Below are positions 1-11,499 of a DNA stretch of 64,000 nt, in pieces; positions within the stretch are counted from its first letter, which is position 1; every line of letters starts with the position of its first letter. The stretch is taken from positions 57,819 through 121,818 of the forward strand of contig SIJG01000050.1 in NCBI GenBank assembly GCA_023374025.1, in the 5' to 3' direction. A program made the translations under genes and the position numbers. Under the pieces are notes generated by a model that was not told the origin of the DNA, did not search any database, and saw only the letters and a program-made list of their open reading frames with translations. This DNA is from Heterodera schachtii. Lineage: Eukaryota > Nematoda > Chromadorea > Rhabditida > Heteroderidae.

Positions 1-480
1 TAATAATTTGGGTTTTTAATAGAGCATCAAAACTGAAAATCTCCCCCAAATTTTCAAAAAAAAATTTTGCTAAGTTTTTTATAAAAACCAGAAAAGAACC
101 AATTTTTTTCCCAAAAATACAAAATTAATAATTTTTTAATAAAAATCTGCTAAAAAAATAGTCAAAATTCTCAATTTTTCCCCTGGCGGCGCCTATCGGC
201 ACCGCCAGCCTTTAAAAGTCCTTTATTTTCTATAAAATTTGCTCAAGATCACAAAATTTGGCATTTTTGTGGACAAATCTGTTAACAAATCGCATTAATA
301 CAAAAAATTTTTCCGGCGGCCTATCTGCACCGCCGGCACCTTATTCCCCGAAAGTTTTTGAAAAAAGCGCCGCAAAAAAATCAACTTCGATTTTTCCTGC
401 TCAGAATTTCACAAAATGCTTATTTCAAACAAAAAATTGCTCAAATTGATCATGGAAAATCAAAAATATAACATTTGAAC
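1..480. repeat. AT-rich sequence with two copies of a GC-rich dispersed core
   Basis: No gene is supported here. Two GC-rich islands near 181-209 and 312-345 resemble each other (core like GGCGGCGCCTATCGGCACC). The same core, in the opposite orientation, occurs twice at 9680-9835. More diverged versions lie near 7033, 32425, 35730 and 57540. Each is flanked by similar AT-rich sequence with runs such as caaattttgc and gttaacaaat, so this looks like an old dispersed repeat family rather than coding DNA. Confidence 0.5.
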
Positions 481-548
481 ATTAGACGCCCTGGTAATTA
501 ATATGTGAATAAATTTCGAAAATTAAGAGAGAAAAAACATGCCATTAC

Positions 549-633
549 TGTTGTTATCTGTCGTTGTTGACCCGCTTAAAAACATTGTATTGAAGAAAGC
601 ATAAATATTTATCAGAAAGAATAAAAGGTTCAT
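549..633 (-). pseudogene. Type-B signal-peptide exon of a BTB-family gene, rest missing or off the window
   Basis: Read on the minus strand from an ATG at 633, this 85 nt exon gives a hydrophobic leader (MNLLFFLINIYAFFNTMFLS...) that aligns along its length with the signal-peptide exons at 13123-13210 and 24642-24729. It ends in phase 1 before a GTAATG donor, the same phase as those paralogs. A trace of the following exon may survive near 480-500, but no BTB exon is visible to the left. The gene is therefore truncated, decayed, or continues outside the window. It lies head to head with the type-A gene that starts at 2274, with a tandem repeat between them. Confidence 0.55.
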
Positions 634-639
634 TTTCAT

Positions 640-2130
640 CAAATAATCTCTACATAATATTAAATGTAAGCTTCAATGAATTTTATTAAATGCTAATATA
701 TTTCAGTCGTATTTAAAATACGATTGTATGGCCTGGGTGACATATATCTGATATATAGTACATGATAATTGCCACGTCATAATGGACTATTTTTTAAATA
801 AATTTTATTGTTTGCCCTAATCACTCTTCAAATATGTAAATCAGAGTTGTTGAGAATCAAAAATAAAATACAGAATACAAAACGAAATATAAAATACAAA
901 ACACGAAAAGGTCAATATCCCTGATGTTTATCCCTCTTATTAAATGAGAGCTTCAACCATCCATTCATAAATGTTAATATATTTTAGTGATATTTAAAAT
1001 ACGATTGTATGACCTGTTGGGTGACATATATCAGAAATATACGTGATTTATTATTTTTAGCCGTATTCACTCATCAAATATTTGTATCAGGGTTGTGGCG
1101 AATCAAAAATAAAATACAGAATACAAAACGAAATATAAAATACAAAACACGAAACGGTCAACATCCCTGATGTTTATCCCTCTTATTAAATGAATGCTTC
1201 AACCAACCATTTATAAATGTTAATATATATTTCAGTCTTATTTAAAATACAATTGTATGGGTGACATATATATGATTTATACATGATAATTGCCACGTCA
1301 TAATGGACCATTTTTTAAATAAATTTTTATTGTTTGCCCTAATCACTCTTCAAATATGTAAATCAGAGTTGTTGAGAATCGAAAAATAAAATACAGAATA
1401 CAAAACGAAATATAAAATACAAAACACGAAAAGGTCAATATCCCTGATGTTTATCCCTCTTATTAAATGAGAGCTTCAACCATCCATTCATAAATGTTAA
1501 TATATTTTAGTGATATTTAAAATACGATTGTATGACCTGTTGGGTGACATATATCAGAAATATACGTGATTTATTATTTTTAGCCGTATTCACTCATCAA
1601 ATATTTGTATCAGGGTTGTGGCGAATCAAAAATAAAATACAGAATACAAAACGAAATATAAAATACAAAACACGAAACGGTCAACATCCCTGGTGTATAT
1701 CCCTCTTATTAAATGAAAGCTTCCACCAACCATTCTTAAATGCTAATATATTTCAGTCATATTTAAAATACAATTGTATGGGTGACATATATCTGATTTA
1801 TACATGATAATTGCCACGTCATAATGGACCATTTTTTAAATAAATTTTTATTGTTTGCCCTAATCACTCTTCAAATATGTAAATCAGAGTTGTTGAGAAT
1901 CAAAAATAAAATACAGAATACAAAACGAAATATAAAATACAAAACACGAAAAGTTCAATATCCCTGGTTTATCCCTCTTATTAAATGAGAGCTTCAACCA
2001 TCCATTCATAAATGTTAATATATTTCAGTCATATTTAAAATACAATTGTATGGCCTCGGTGACATATATTTGTATATACGTGAATGGAGATAAATTTTTA
2101 TTATTGGCCATATTCACTCATCAAATACAT
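640..2130. repeat. AT-rich tandem repeat with a two-part (about 525 bp) higher-order unit
   Basis: The motif ttattaaatgagagcttcaa recurs near 657, 938, 1180, 1467, 1709 and 1977, with spacings alternating between about 242 and 285 bp. Two sub-unit types alternate: one contains gccacgtcataatggac, the other tcagggttgtggcgaatc. Both share aaaatacagaatacaaaacg. The 91-codon ORF at 1532-1807 is only repeat sequence, since an identical ORF occurs in the second array at 13632-13907. The array fills the gap between two divergent signal-peptide exons (633 minus, 2274 plus). Confidence 0.85.
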
Positions 2131-3189
2131 CCCTTTTTTAATGGAAGATTCCACCAATCATTCTTTAATGATAAAATAATATTTTAAGATTATTTGCAAG
2201 TATTCGCATAAACATTAATTCTTTTTTTAATTGAATAAGATTTTTGCAGTAAGCATAAAAGCAGACTTTAGAGATGAAAATTTTCTACCCTGCTTTTTTG
2301 TGTGCCTTTCTCAACTTTCTGCTGTTGGCACAAGCATCGCCACCCAAATCTGATGTTAAACAATGTAAATAATAAAATAATTCCAATAATAAATTTTATT
2401 TATAAAAGCGAAAAATAAACATTAGCTCTGATATCTATTAATATTTTTAAAAATCCAGCTCTTACTTTAATTTTAATTCTGAAAATTTCAAGCATCCGTC
2501 GGGAAATCAAATTCAATAAAGCGTTGGTTTAAGAGCAGCAAGAGTGCCGGAAAAAGCAAAGATAAAGCAAGGTATTTTTTAACCTTTTTCATATTTATTT
2601 TATAATTAGATAGAATTATGAGGCAAATGCATTTTTTGTGTCTTTTTTTATTTTTGGTACATTTTCATGCTTTTTTCAGTATTTTTGAAAAATATTTTGC
2701 ATAAGAAACGCGGCATTTTTGCCGAGTTTTTCAACAAGATTAAGGGACGGGGAGGCACAAATAGAGGGAATGGTTCTCTTAGAAAGCACACCTTATATAA
2801 TATAATATTTAAAATAGTTCCGCAAGCTCACCTTCAACCCATGAAGCTGATCCGCAAAAAACTATTGTCGCGAGTTCACCTTCAACCCTTGAAACTGATC
2901 CGAAAAAAACTATTGTCGCGGGCTCAGTTTCGACCCAAGAAGCTGATCCGCAAAAAACCGATGTCCTGAGCTCAGCTTCGACACATAAAGCCGAACCGAA
3001 AAAAAGTATTTCCTCGAGCTCTGAACTGAAAAAATGCGATTTGACGAGTCGGATGGATTCTTTGTTGTGCTCATCCGAAGAAGCTGATATATATTTTTTG
3101 GTCAAGGAAGAACAGACTGGCAAAGAGGTCTAATTAGCTAATTAGTATAAACAAATTTTGTATTGGAATACTATTGGAAAATGCTCATT

Positions 3190-3410
3190 TTTAGGGAATT
3201 ATATTACAAAACAAAAACATGAACTGAAAACGCATATTTTCCGGTAGTAAATTACAATTGTAATACAATATACCATCGTAAAATATATTTTCCGGTACAA
3301 TTATAATATACCATCGTAAAATATACAATCTCTCCGGGAAGTTATTACAATTGTAAAACATAAAATGCATATTCTCCAATATAAATACAATTATCTTCCT
3401 AACTGTCATA
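3190..3410. repeat. Dispersed repeat with tattttccgg and aaattacaattgtaa motifs (intron 3)
   Basis: Within an intron of the 2274-7392 gene, the motifs tattttccgg and attacaattgtaa are repeated several times. The same motif mix occurs at 9310-9545, 17350-17530 and 22060-22220. It looks like a degenerate AT-rich interspersed repeat. No coding capacity is seen. Confidence 0.5.
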
Positions 3411-4832
3411 ATTATCTTTAAATAATACTGCTCATTTTAATAATTTTAGCAACTTATTCCGGCCCATAAGCCGAATCTTTTGGCATCTTCCGAATTTTTT
3501 GCGACAATGTTTGATTTTAATGAACAAAATGAACAAAACAAGACTTGGACAGGTGAAAATATAAATGTATTATTTTTTATTTAAATTTTTTTAAAATTTT
3601 ATTTAGCCGATAATCCTTTTGTTGTCACGGATATTAGCATTGAAGCATTTAAAATAATGTTGCGCTTCATTTACACGGACAATTTTAGTGAAGTGAATGC
3701 GGACAATTTGTTGAGTGTTCTTCATGCAGGTGCATCATTTTCATATTTATAAACATTTTCATTTCGTTTTCGACAATTATTTTTTGGTTTTCGCACTTTA
3801 TGTTTCAAGTGAAATATTAGTACAATAGTACCCCTATTTAGACTTTGCTAATTTAATTTTCTATATTATTTACTAGCGGATCAGTACGGAGTTAGCGCAT
3901 TGGTCGATGAATGTGTTGCGTTTCCCATTTCAAAAATGAAAAATGTTTTTCTGGCGCTGGCCGAGGCTCAGTATATTGGCGTTAAGGTCAGGGTTTCTAT
4001 CTGTTCTGGTTTATCAAAAATACGATTTGGAAGGGTCCAAATTCAATGTTTGGATTAGTCCTTGAACGGCAAGGACTTCCTGGAAATTGAGGCCTCTTAC
4101 TTGAAATTTTGAAAGTTTCCTTTAATTCAAGATGTTATTGAGAATGAGTGTCCTTGAATTAAATGGAATTTTCCCCATATACCCGTCCTTGGAAAGGGAG
4201 TTTGTCCGATCAAAACCCTGTCCAAATTTGATAAAATAGAAATGTTCCTGATTTATCATAAATGTTCTGGTTTCAGAGTAGTGATCAAATTTGTTTTAAA
4301 TCCCCCGCGCAAAAATTTTATATTTATTAAGGCGTTTGCTGATCGCTGTTTTGATTACATTGACCAAAATGCGTTATCATTGCTGCAATCAGATGAATTT
4401 TTGGAAATTGATCAATCGATTTTGTGCCAAATTTTGCAACGTGATCAATTAGAAACCCATGATGAAATTGCAATTTGGCATGCTGTAATAACATAATACA
4501 AATACATATATTTACAGAGCTCGGTAGGAAAACAAAAGTTCACAAAATTCACCCCCCCCCCCCACCCCCCCACCTTCTCATTGGAGCCTTAAAAAAAGCT
4601 TCATATTCCTCCACTATGAATGCTAAAACTCAATTCTCAAAAATTATAAAAATTCCAAGTTTTTCAAAAATTTATCGTAAAAATGAAAGGCTTTTGATTG
4701 AATTGGGCCCGTTAAAAACCGCCTAAAATTAGTTGCAATCAATCTCTAATGATCTCTAAGCGGAAAAAAATTCAAAGAATCTGTTTTTAACCGATTTAAA
4801 TCACTAAAATTGCACCCAAAATTACCCATAAA

Positions 4833-5410
4833 TAGGGCTGCCAATTTTATGTAAATACATATTTTTTCCTGGCTTCTCCATGCTCTAAATAGCAGGAAAA
4901 ACACTATTTTTTGTGTTAGCGAACAAAAATCGGGACTTTTATTTACATATTTTTACATATTTCAGGGTTTTTATACATATTTACATATTTCGGGATTTTC
5001 TTAAATATTTAGTACATATTTGAACTTTTTTCTTATATATTTTCATTTTTTTACATATTTTGAGGATTTTTTACGAAAATTTTTGGAAATATTCAAAAAA
5101 AATAATTCAAAATTTCGGCAAATTTTTTTTTACATATTTTAAGAAATTTTGATATAGTGAAAAAAATACCCACGAAAAATACCAAAAAAGGAATTTTAAA
5201 ATACTAAAAGAGATTCTAAGACTATTTAAGTAATTTTTATGACATTTTGTGCCTATTCCATACTTTACGAGGATTTTTTTTCTCCTAAAAATAAACATTT
5301 AAAAAAATTTTATTTACACATTTGGGGTTTTTTGTACATATTTTGGGATTTTTTATACATATTTATGTACATATTTGGACCACTTTTTGTACATATTTTT
5401 GGCAGCCCTA
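4833..5410. mobile_element. hAT-type MITE (578 bp) with 8 bp target duplication
   Basis: The element begins TAGGGCTGCCAA and ends TTGGCAGCCCTA, a perfect terminal inverted repeat. It is flanked on both sides by CCCATAAA (4825-4832 and 5411-5418), an exact 8 bp duplication. Eight-base duplications with TAGGG or CAGGG termini are characteristic of hAT transposons. The interior is AT-rich, made of variations on ttacatatttt, and encodes no transposase, so it is non-autonomous. It lies in the intron between the BACK exons of the 2274-7392 gene. Confidence 0.85.
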
Positions 5411-5482
5411 CCCATAAAAGATTTTAAATAAAAAATTTTTGAAACCGACGCCATAAGAGCACTGGGACAAATGAGTCCCAAT

Positions 5483-5579
5483 CGGGGCTGGCCGTGGTTG
5501 AATTCCCAATCGTGGAAATCCGTGAGCCGTGATCACGGCACCCCAAAAACCTCGTGATCCGTGATCACGGCCAGCCCTG
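5483..5579. mobile_element. Short hAT-type MITE (97 bp) with 8 bp target duplication
   Basis: The left end reads CGGGGCTGGCCGTG and the right end CACGGCCAGCCCTG, which are inverted copies apart from the second base. GTCCCAAT flanks both sides (5475-5482 and 5580-5587). Inside, the palindrome cgtgatcacg appears twice, so the element is nearly self-complementary. It sits in the same intron as the MITE at 4833-5410. Confidence 0.8.
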
Positions 5580-6539
5580 GTCCCAATGAATATAGACACT
5601 TCAGTTCGTCGCCGGCAATTTCTTTTTCATCCATTGATCCCTCAAAAATTATATATAATGAGGATAATTATTTAGGACTCCGAGACTCTGCATAATTATG
5701 AGCATTTTTGTGTTCATTAATTATTTTTAAAAAAAATTAATAGGCACTCCGTTGGGCGGACAATCAGTGCCGTCAAAATGGCAAAAAAATTACGGGAGCA
5801 AATCGTCGGGAAATGCTTGGGCCGGCACTGTTCAAAATCCGTGTTCAGACAATCCCGCATAAATTTTTTACAAGAAATATTGGTATATCATACAAATATA
5901 TTTGATTTTTTAAATTGAATTTTGTAAAGCTTTTTATAAAATATAATTAAAAACAATAATTTCCAAAAAAATTTTACAGAAAATTAGTAAATGCAAGGGG
6001 GGCCAAGCTATACGGTAATTAGAATTTTTAGCATTTTTTGTCGTTTTGCCTTTTCCATTATTGATTTGTTTACCTAACTAAAATATTTTCAATAAAATTT
6101 TACCACTCAAAAAAATAAATTTTTACAACAACAGTTTCGTCCGGCGTTCTGACAAAAGCGGAAGTGATCAGTGTGTTTCTTTTACACTCAATTAACGGCA
6201 TAAATTTGCCGGAAAATCCTTACAAAATGCCATTCTCTGCCGCTCCATCCGGCAACACAAATAATAATAATAATTTATCCGGCCGTTGTTGGATACGCAG
6301 CGGGAAAATCAATTTGCAAAATGACAAATTACGTGAATTTTTGGAAAAAAAGCGAGGAAACAAAAGATTATCATTACTTGAGGGATTCCAGTAACAATGC
6401 CATTGATATTATGGGAATTCGATGTGAAAGCTTGGTAAAATACGAAAATTATAAGCTTCGTTTTTACTTGACATGTTTTTCGCAGGCGGGAAATAAAGGT
6501 GAGTAGGGCTGTGGTTGTCCGATGGACAAAAAAAATGCG

Positions 6540-6885
6540 AAATTTGCTAAAATTCTTTAATAAATCAACTCATAACTTTTCTCAGACGCAACCAAATTGC
6601 ACAATCTTGGTACCATAAGATAGCCCTTGAATTGCATTATTAGCTTGCTAAATTTTAACAAATTTTTCTTAAGTTTTTCAAAAGTTTGGACAATTTTTCC
6701 AGTTTTTTTGGCTTGAACTTTTGAAAAAATTAATAAAAATTTTTGAAATTTAGCAAGATAATAATGCAATTCAAGGGCTATCGTATGATACAAAGATTGG
6801 GTAAATGGTTGCGTCTGAGAAAATTTATAAGTTGATTTAGTCAAAAAGTTAGCAAATTTTGCACTTTTTGTCCATCGCCCGATTT
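6540..6885. mobile_element. Foldback (long inverted-repeat) element
   Basis: The left half (aaatcaactcataacttttc ... attgcattattagcttgc) is repeated in inverted form in the right half (gcaagataataatgcaat ... gaaaatttataagttgattt), giving arms of over 100 bp around a short centre. Related inverted-repeat elements sharing the region around atgatacca(a)agatt occur at 18424-18822, 34795-35160 and 38270-38590. It lies just after the penultimate exon of the type-A gene. The 110-codon minus-strand ORF here is part of the palindrome, not a gene. Confidence 0.7.
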
Positions 6886-6899
6886 GCACTTTTTGTCTC

Positions 6900-8480
6900 T
6901 TGGCATAGCACCAGTAGGGCCGTTTCTGTAGAACAGAGCCTGAGCGAGGCTCTAATTAATGTGTGGAGGGGGGGGGGGGGGATGAATTAAAAACTCGATT
7001 TTTAGGGATGTTTTTATTTTAAAAATTTTCCAGGCGGTTCACCTCTCGGCACCGATGGGATGAAAATTTTCTCGTTAATTTCTTAGAAAAATAAAATTTA
7101 AATGGTCCATAAAATTAAAAACCGCGATCAAAAAATCTATTTGATGATTTTAATCCAATTTTAATCCCCCCCGAAAAAAAATCAATAAGAATTCCGGCAT
7201 GGAATAAATTGCTCATTTTTGTGCTAATTGAAAAATTCCATCATTTGTTAAGACCCAAAATGGCGTTTCACTTGTACAACCGGAATTCGAAAAATTTATT
7301 CGTTTCCGTCTGTAGAGCATGAGAGAGAATTGATGAAATGTGTGTTCAATGCCGAGAAAACTGATTGTCTTTTTTCTTTCAAACTTAACAAGGTTGGGTG
7401 AATCGGCATTAAATTAAATTAAATGATTTTTTTTTTTTGCAAAATTATTGTGATTAGTAGGGATGGGATTTTTAGGCACAAAATCGCGAAATCGGCACAT
7501 AAAAAGGCAGATTAAAATCGAAAAATACGCATTAAATAGGCACAAAAATCCTCAAATAGGCACAAAAATAGGCAAATAAAAATTTTTTATTAACATTTTT
7601 TTAGGTAGTAACAAATCACTAAAAATTTAATCAAAAACGTTAATTTTTCTTTAATTTCAATTGTTTTAAAGTTTTTTCGAATAATGACAAAATTTTCGTC
7701 AAAATTTTTTATGATGAAAAAAATATTTAAATTTTGGTGATCAATTTTTGTGAAAATTTTTCAAATTCTTGGGGTATATTTTCAGAAATATTTCGGGCAT
7801 TTTATAGAAGTGTATTTTCGTTTTTATTGCATTTTTATTTCAGGATTTTTTTTGAAAATCCTGAAATAGGCACATTAGGCACAAAAACCCGAAATAGGCA
7901 AAATTAGGCATCATAAAAGTCAACGTAGACACTCCAAACCAAGCAGAAAATGCGTTTTTGTGATTATCTGTACAAAATTATAAAACAAAGCACAGTAGCA
8001 TTAAGTATTATAAAATTAAAAAAGTCTATAAAACATCGTTCTGAATTTCGAACCCCGGAAGCGAATTGGAACAAAAGGTCGAAAATCATAATTTTCGAAA
8101 TTAGGGTTTTGGACAAAATTGGTTTAAATACTCGAAAACAAATTGAAAATCATCAATCCTTCAATAGTTCATTTATGCCATTTTTGAACCAGAAATGCGA
8201 ATTTCAAAAATTTGGACTCTAAATTTTTTGTTCGAATTCGGTCCGGAGTTCGGAATTTGCCGAAATGGATACCGGATATGTGGTCAGTGACCTCGGAAAC
8301 TCAAGGAACTTGTTTATGATGTTAAAATTTTCACTGACGCATTTTCCTGGCGCCGCCCCACCCCCCAGTTCTAATTTTATGGGCTAACTCCTTAATTTGT
8401 CCGAATGAATAAAATTGATCTTTCGATAGCCTTAAGTGTCTTTGTTTAGCTGAAAAAATTTAAAAAAAAAATTAATTTGA
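6900..8480. repeat. Mostly non-coding; dispersed aggcacaaaa repeat at 7458-7930
   Basis: A run of 13 or so G residues lies near 6967. From 7458 (tagggatgggatttttaggc) to about 7915, the motif taggcacaaaa recurs in both halves around an AT-rich centre. Similar sequence occurs on the opposite strand at 60175-60290 and loosely at 55390-55610. The only likely coding DNA in the stretch is the terminal exon of the preceding gene, at 7253-7392. Confidence 0.4.
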
Positions 8481-8745
8481 CGTCCCAGTCCGATGCCAAA
8501 CACTAATTGTGCAAAATTTAGTATGATATAAAGAACGAGCCTAAGACAATGTCGATTCAAATTAGTGTTGAAGATGGTGATGTTGGTGCTTTTGGTGTTT
8601 GAATTAGAGGAACAGAAAAGCGAGTGAAAGAGGCGGTGAAGCGAATTTGGAAAATTGGAGAATTTTTCTGTGGCATTATGTTTTGTTGTTTTTTATGCTT
8701 TATCCCTAGCGAGTAAATGATTATGATGAATTTTCTTAATTGCTC
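8480..8745 (+). repeat. Dispersed repeat family of about 260 bp, copy 1
   Basis: This stretch (gatgccaaacactaattgtg ... ttttgtgtctgaatt-like core ... atgctttatccctagcgagt) matches 38600-38835 in the same orientation. It also matches 18370-18423 plus 18823-19060 on the opposite strand. Shared landmarks are cactaattgt, gcttttggtgt, gaggaacagaa, aagcgagtgaaa and gtggcattatg. It has no open frame common to all copies. Confidence 0.6.
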
Positions 8746-9299
8746 ACATTAAATTAAGCTGCTGTTTGAGAATAAAACTTACTCAAGAGTCTTCTAAAAT
8801 TAAGTACCCCGATGATCGAGATCAAAAAACTATGGACTCATAAACAATAAAGAAAGAAAAATATTTTGAACAAAAATCCAAATCCGAACAAAAAAAAACG
8901 AAAATTAAAATTTCGAATTTTTTATTTTTAGCCTAAAAATGGAGTTAAATAAGGACTGGGATCGTCCGAGATCATTTTCACAGTACAGACAAGTTGGTTA
9001 AATACCTAAGAGGAAAAATTTAATCGTTTTGGGCATTTAGACGTTTTTTCAAATTATCAATTTTAAATTTTTAGTTTTTGATAGGTTGAAAAAGCAAAAA
9101 ACGTTTGGCCTTGTCAGTTTTTCAGCATCCGTATTATTATTTTTTTTGTTTGCTTTTATTTTTAGTCCAATTAACAGATTTTCACCAAAAAAGGCAATTT
9201 GATTTTTACCAAAAATCACCAAAGAAAATATTTAAAAAAGAAGTAGAAAAAGCGTAATTAATTAACCTTTTCTATGCTAATGTATATATCTCTCGGTCA

Positions 9300-10070
9300 A
9301 TACCTTTGGGTCAAAAATGCAACTTAAAATTGTAAAATACTATCGCAAAATGCGCTATATTGTGATTGTAAATACGAACTTAAATACATATTTTCTGAGA
9401 GTAAATTATAATTGTAAAATATTATCGGAAATGCGTATTTTCCGGAAATTAAAATACAACTAAAAATGCATATTCTCCGGTCATAAAGAACAATTAAAAA
9501 ACTATTGGGTAAATGAATATTTTCCGTTATAAGTCTTAAAAAGTATTTTAATATTTGCTTGAAAAAAGTATTCACGATTTTCATCAACATCTTTTCATGT
9601 CATTTTACATTGTTTTTTTTTTTTTGCGGCGCGCTTTTTGTCAAATAATTTTGGTGAACGGGGGGGGGGGCAGACGTCCGGCGGTGCCGATAGGCGCCGC
9701 TGGGAAAATTTTAGTGATTTTTAATGCGATTTGTTAACAGATTTTGTAGAAAAAATGACCAGATTTTTCGATTTTAAGCAAATTTTGCAAGAAAATTAGA
9801 GATTTTTCTGGTCCGGCGGTGCCGATAGGCGCCGCTGGGGGAAAAATTGATAATTTCAGTGCAATTTATTAACAGAAATTGCTAAATTTTTGGAAAAAAA
9901 TCAAAAAAAAATTTCCGACTTTTTATCAAAAATTTCGGAAACCGGAAATCGGAATTCCGAAGCCTAAATTTTTTTCGGAAACCGGAAACCGGAATTCCGG
10001 CCCCAAAAATGTCGGAAACCGGAAGTCGGTAATCTGAGTTCCGTGCCATCCCTGATTTATATTATACAAG
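9300..10070. repeat. Cluster of dispersed repeats
   Basis: Three repeat types follow one another. 9310-9545 is the attttccgg family also seen in the intron at 3190-3410. 9680-9835 holds two copies of the GC-rich core ggcggtgccgataggcgccg, about 135 bp apart and in the same orientation, next to a ten-G run at 9660. 9935-10060 is a short tandem array of ggaaaccggaa units ending in cgtgccatccctg, whose complement resembles the cagggatggcacgg end near 56787. Confidence 0.55.
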
Positions 10071-11400
10071 TTATTAAATAATTTATTTAATTTGTCGCTT
10101 GTTTTTATTCAATTTCAGGTGCATTTTCTATCGGTTAATTAATCTTTCGATGTAATTAGTTATTTAAATTAGTAATCTATCAGTTTTATTTTTTCCACAA
10201 TAACGCACAATTATTTTCTTTAATGAAGCTATTTCAATTTTTTTTAAATTCCTTTGGCGGTGACACAACAATTTTCATTAAATATGCTGCAGGAGGGCTT
10301 TTCCTCCATTTTTTGCCCTCATTTTATTGATCGCTTTTCCATCGGCTGATTCCGTCAAAATGTCAAAATCACAGCGATCACAACAGAATGCAATGAATAG
10401 TCTCAGTCAGTTCCATTTGAGGACACAGAAAGCAATGATCGTTTTTGGTCCTTAAATGGGATGAAAATTTTGAAAATTTAATCCATTAATCAGATCAGTT
10501 TACAAAAATCTGAATAAATCACGGGAAAATCTTTTTCAACCCCTCTCATCATCTACTCCAAAACCAAAATGGAAAAATGTGCTAAACGTGAGCCGGATTT
10601 CCCCAGGCTTTAGGACCGTAAAGCCACAGGAAACGAGATTGATAGAACAAAAAAGGAATCAAATTCTCACATCGAGAATATCTAACCAAAACACTTTGGT
10701 TTAATTATTGGACAAAATGGCAGTAAATGGCGCCAACAAATGCCCCACTTTATCTATATATTTTATCCTATAAATATTTTTATAAATTATTCTTTCCATA
10801 TACTACCTACTCAAAAATACAGTATTCTAATTATTTTCAATACTAATTCATTTATTTTTTCATTCATTTTAAATATTAATTAAATTATCCATTAATTTAC
10901 ACCAAAAGCCCGATGAAAATGATCAAAAAAGGTGGAATAATTGTCGAGTCATTTTTGATGAGTTTTAGCCATTAAAAAATTATTGTGTTTATCAGTGCCC
11001 ACAATCTCTGCTGCATAATGTGTGGTCGTTGGTCCGCTTTTACTTCTGCAGATGGCTTTTCGCTTTTCGCTTTTCCCCCATTTTTTCTATCGGCGAATTG
11101 CGTCCATAACACCCACAAAATCACAAGTCGCAACAGAAATTTAGTGATTGTTTGATTAATTTATTTTCCATCCCTACTAATTTATTCTGCTCATCACACT
11201 ATTCCATCTATTCGATCGCTCATTCCATTTTCATTTAATCATTCGGGGTGAAATATTTTTAAATATTATCAATAATAAATCAAAATAATTTGGCATTTTT
11301 GTTTAAATAACCAAAAAATATCGAATTTCGTACCGAGAATTTCTTAATCAATTTAGCCAATAAATTTTAAAAAGCTTTGCATTAAGCACCAATTTGTAAA
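10070..11400. other. No gene seen
   Basis: AT-rich sequence with no exon that can be supported by homology inside the window or by a plausible open frame with splice sites. Several short words recur (for example cgcttttcc followed by gcgaattgcgtc near 10320 and 11085), suggesting old repeats. Confidence 0.4.
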
Positions 11401-11408
11401 TATTAATT

Positions 11409-11495
11409 ATGTCTGTGCTTCATCTTCTGCTGCTCCTTGCGCTTCAATTTGACTTTGGTGAGCAAAGTGAACGCATTTTAAACGGCAAATTAATT
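11409..11495 (+). pseudogene. Possible leader exon of a trypsin-like protease, fused to a broken BTB gene
   Basis: From the ATG at 11409 the frame reads a strong signal peptide (MSVLHLLLLLALQFDFG), then EQSERILNGK. The RILNGK motif resembles the activation site at the start of trypsin-family catalytic domains. Sequence similarity to the neighbouring minus-strand BTB exon begins at about 11495, in the middle of that exon, so two unrelated genes meet here. A GTGAGC inside the frame could instead be a splice donor that ends the exon earlier. No catalytic exons follow. A remnant at a rearrangement breakpoint is the simplest reading; the assignment is weak. Confidence 0.3.
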
Positions 11496-11499
11496 GACA

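Larger units (their letters stand above)
2274..7392 (+). pseudogene. Type-A gene: signal peptide, ST-P repeats, BTB and BACK domains (frameshifted near 3' end)
   Basis: Exon model: 2274-2364, 2493-2571, 2818-3127, 3450-3552, 3607-3729, 3877-3986, 4332-4484, 5744-5882, a possible 27 nt microexon 5988-6014, 6135-6498 and 7253-7392. All introns are GT-AG and the phases agree through exon 8. The product starts with a signal peptide (MKIFYPAFLCAFLNFLLLAQA), followed by four or five repeats of about 16 residues built on STHEADPQKTIV. A BTB domain (ADIYFLVKEE, then FVVTDISIEAFKIMLRFIYT) and a BACK domain (FADRCFDYIDQNALSLLQ, then ALRWADNQCRQNGKKITG) follow. The next segment resembles the start of the C-terminal part of BTBD1/2/3/6 proteins (SSGVLTKAEVISVF). 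Compared with the paralog at 19413-23810, the frame shifts by one base near 6345-6375 and again near 7300, so the 3' end is broken or misassembled. BTB-BACK proteins normally act inside cells as Cullin-3 adaptors; a secretory leader is unusual. Confidence 0.7.

Noticed and set aside
1532..1807. 91-codon ORF, identical at 13632-13907
   Set aside because: It lies wholly within the tandem repeat; identity reflects repeat homogenisation, and the flanking units carry stops in the same frame.
5239..5427. Phe/Tyr-rich ORFs around 5107-5427
   Set aside because: AT-rich interior of the hAT MITE at 4833-5410.
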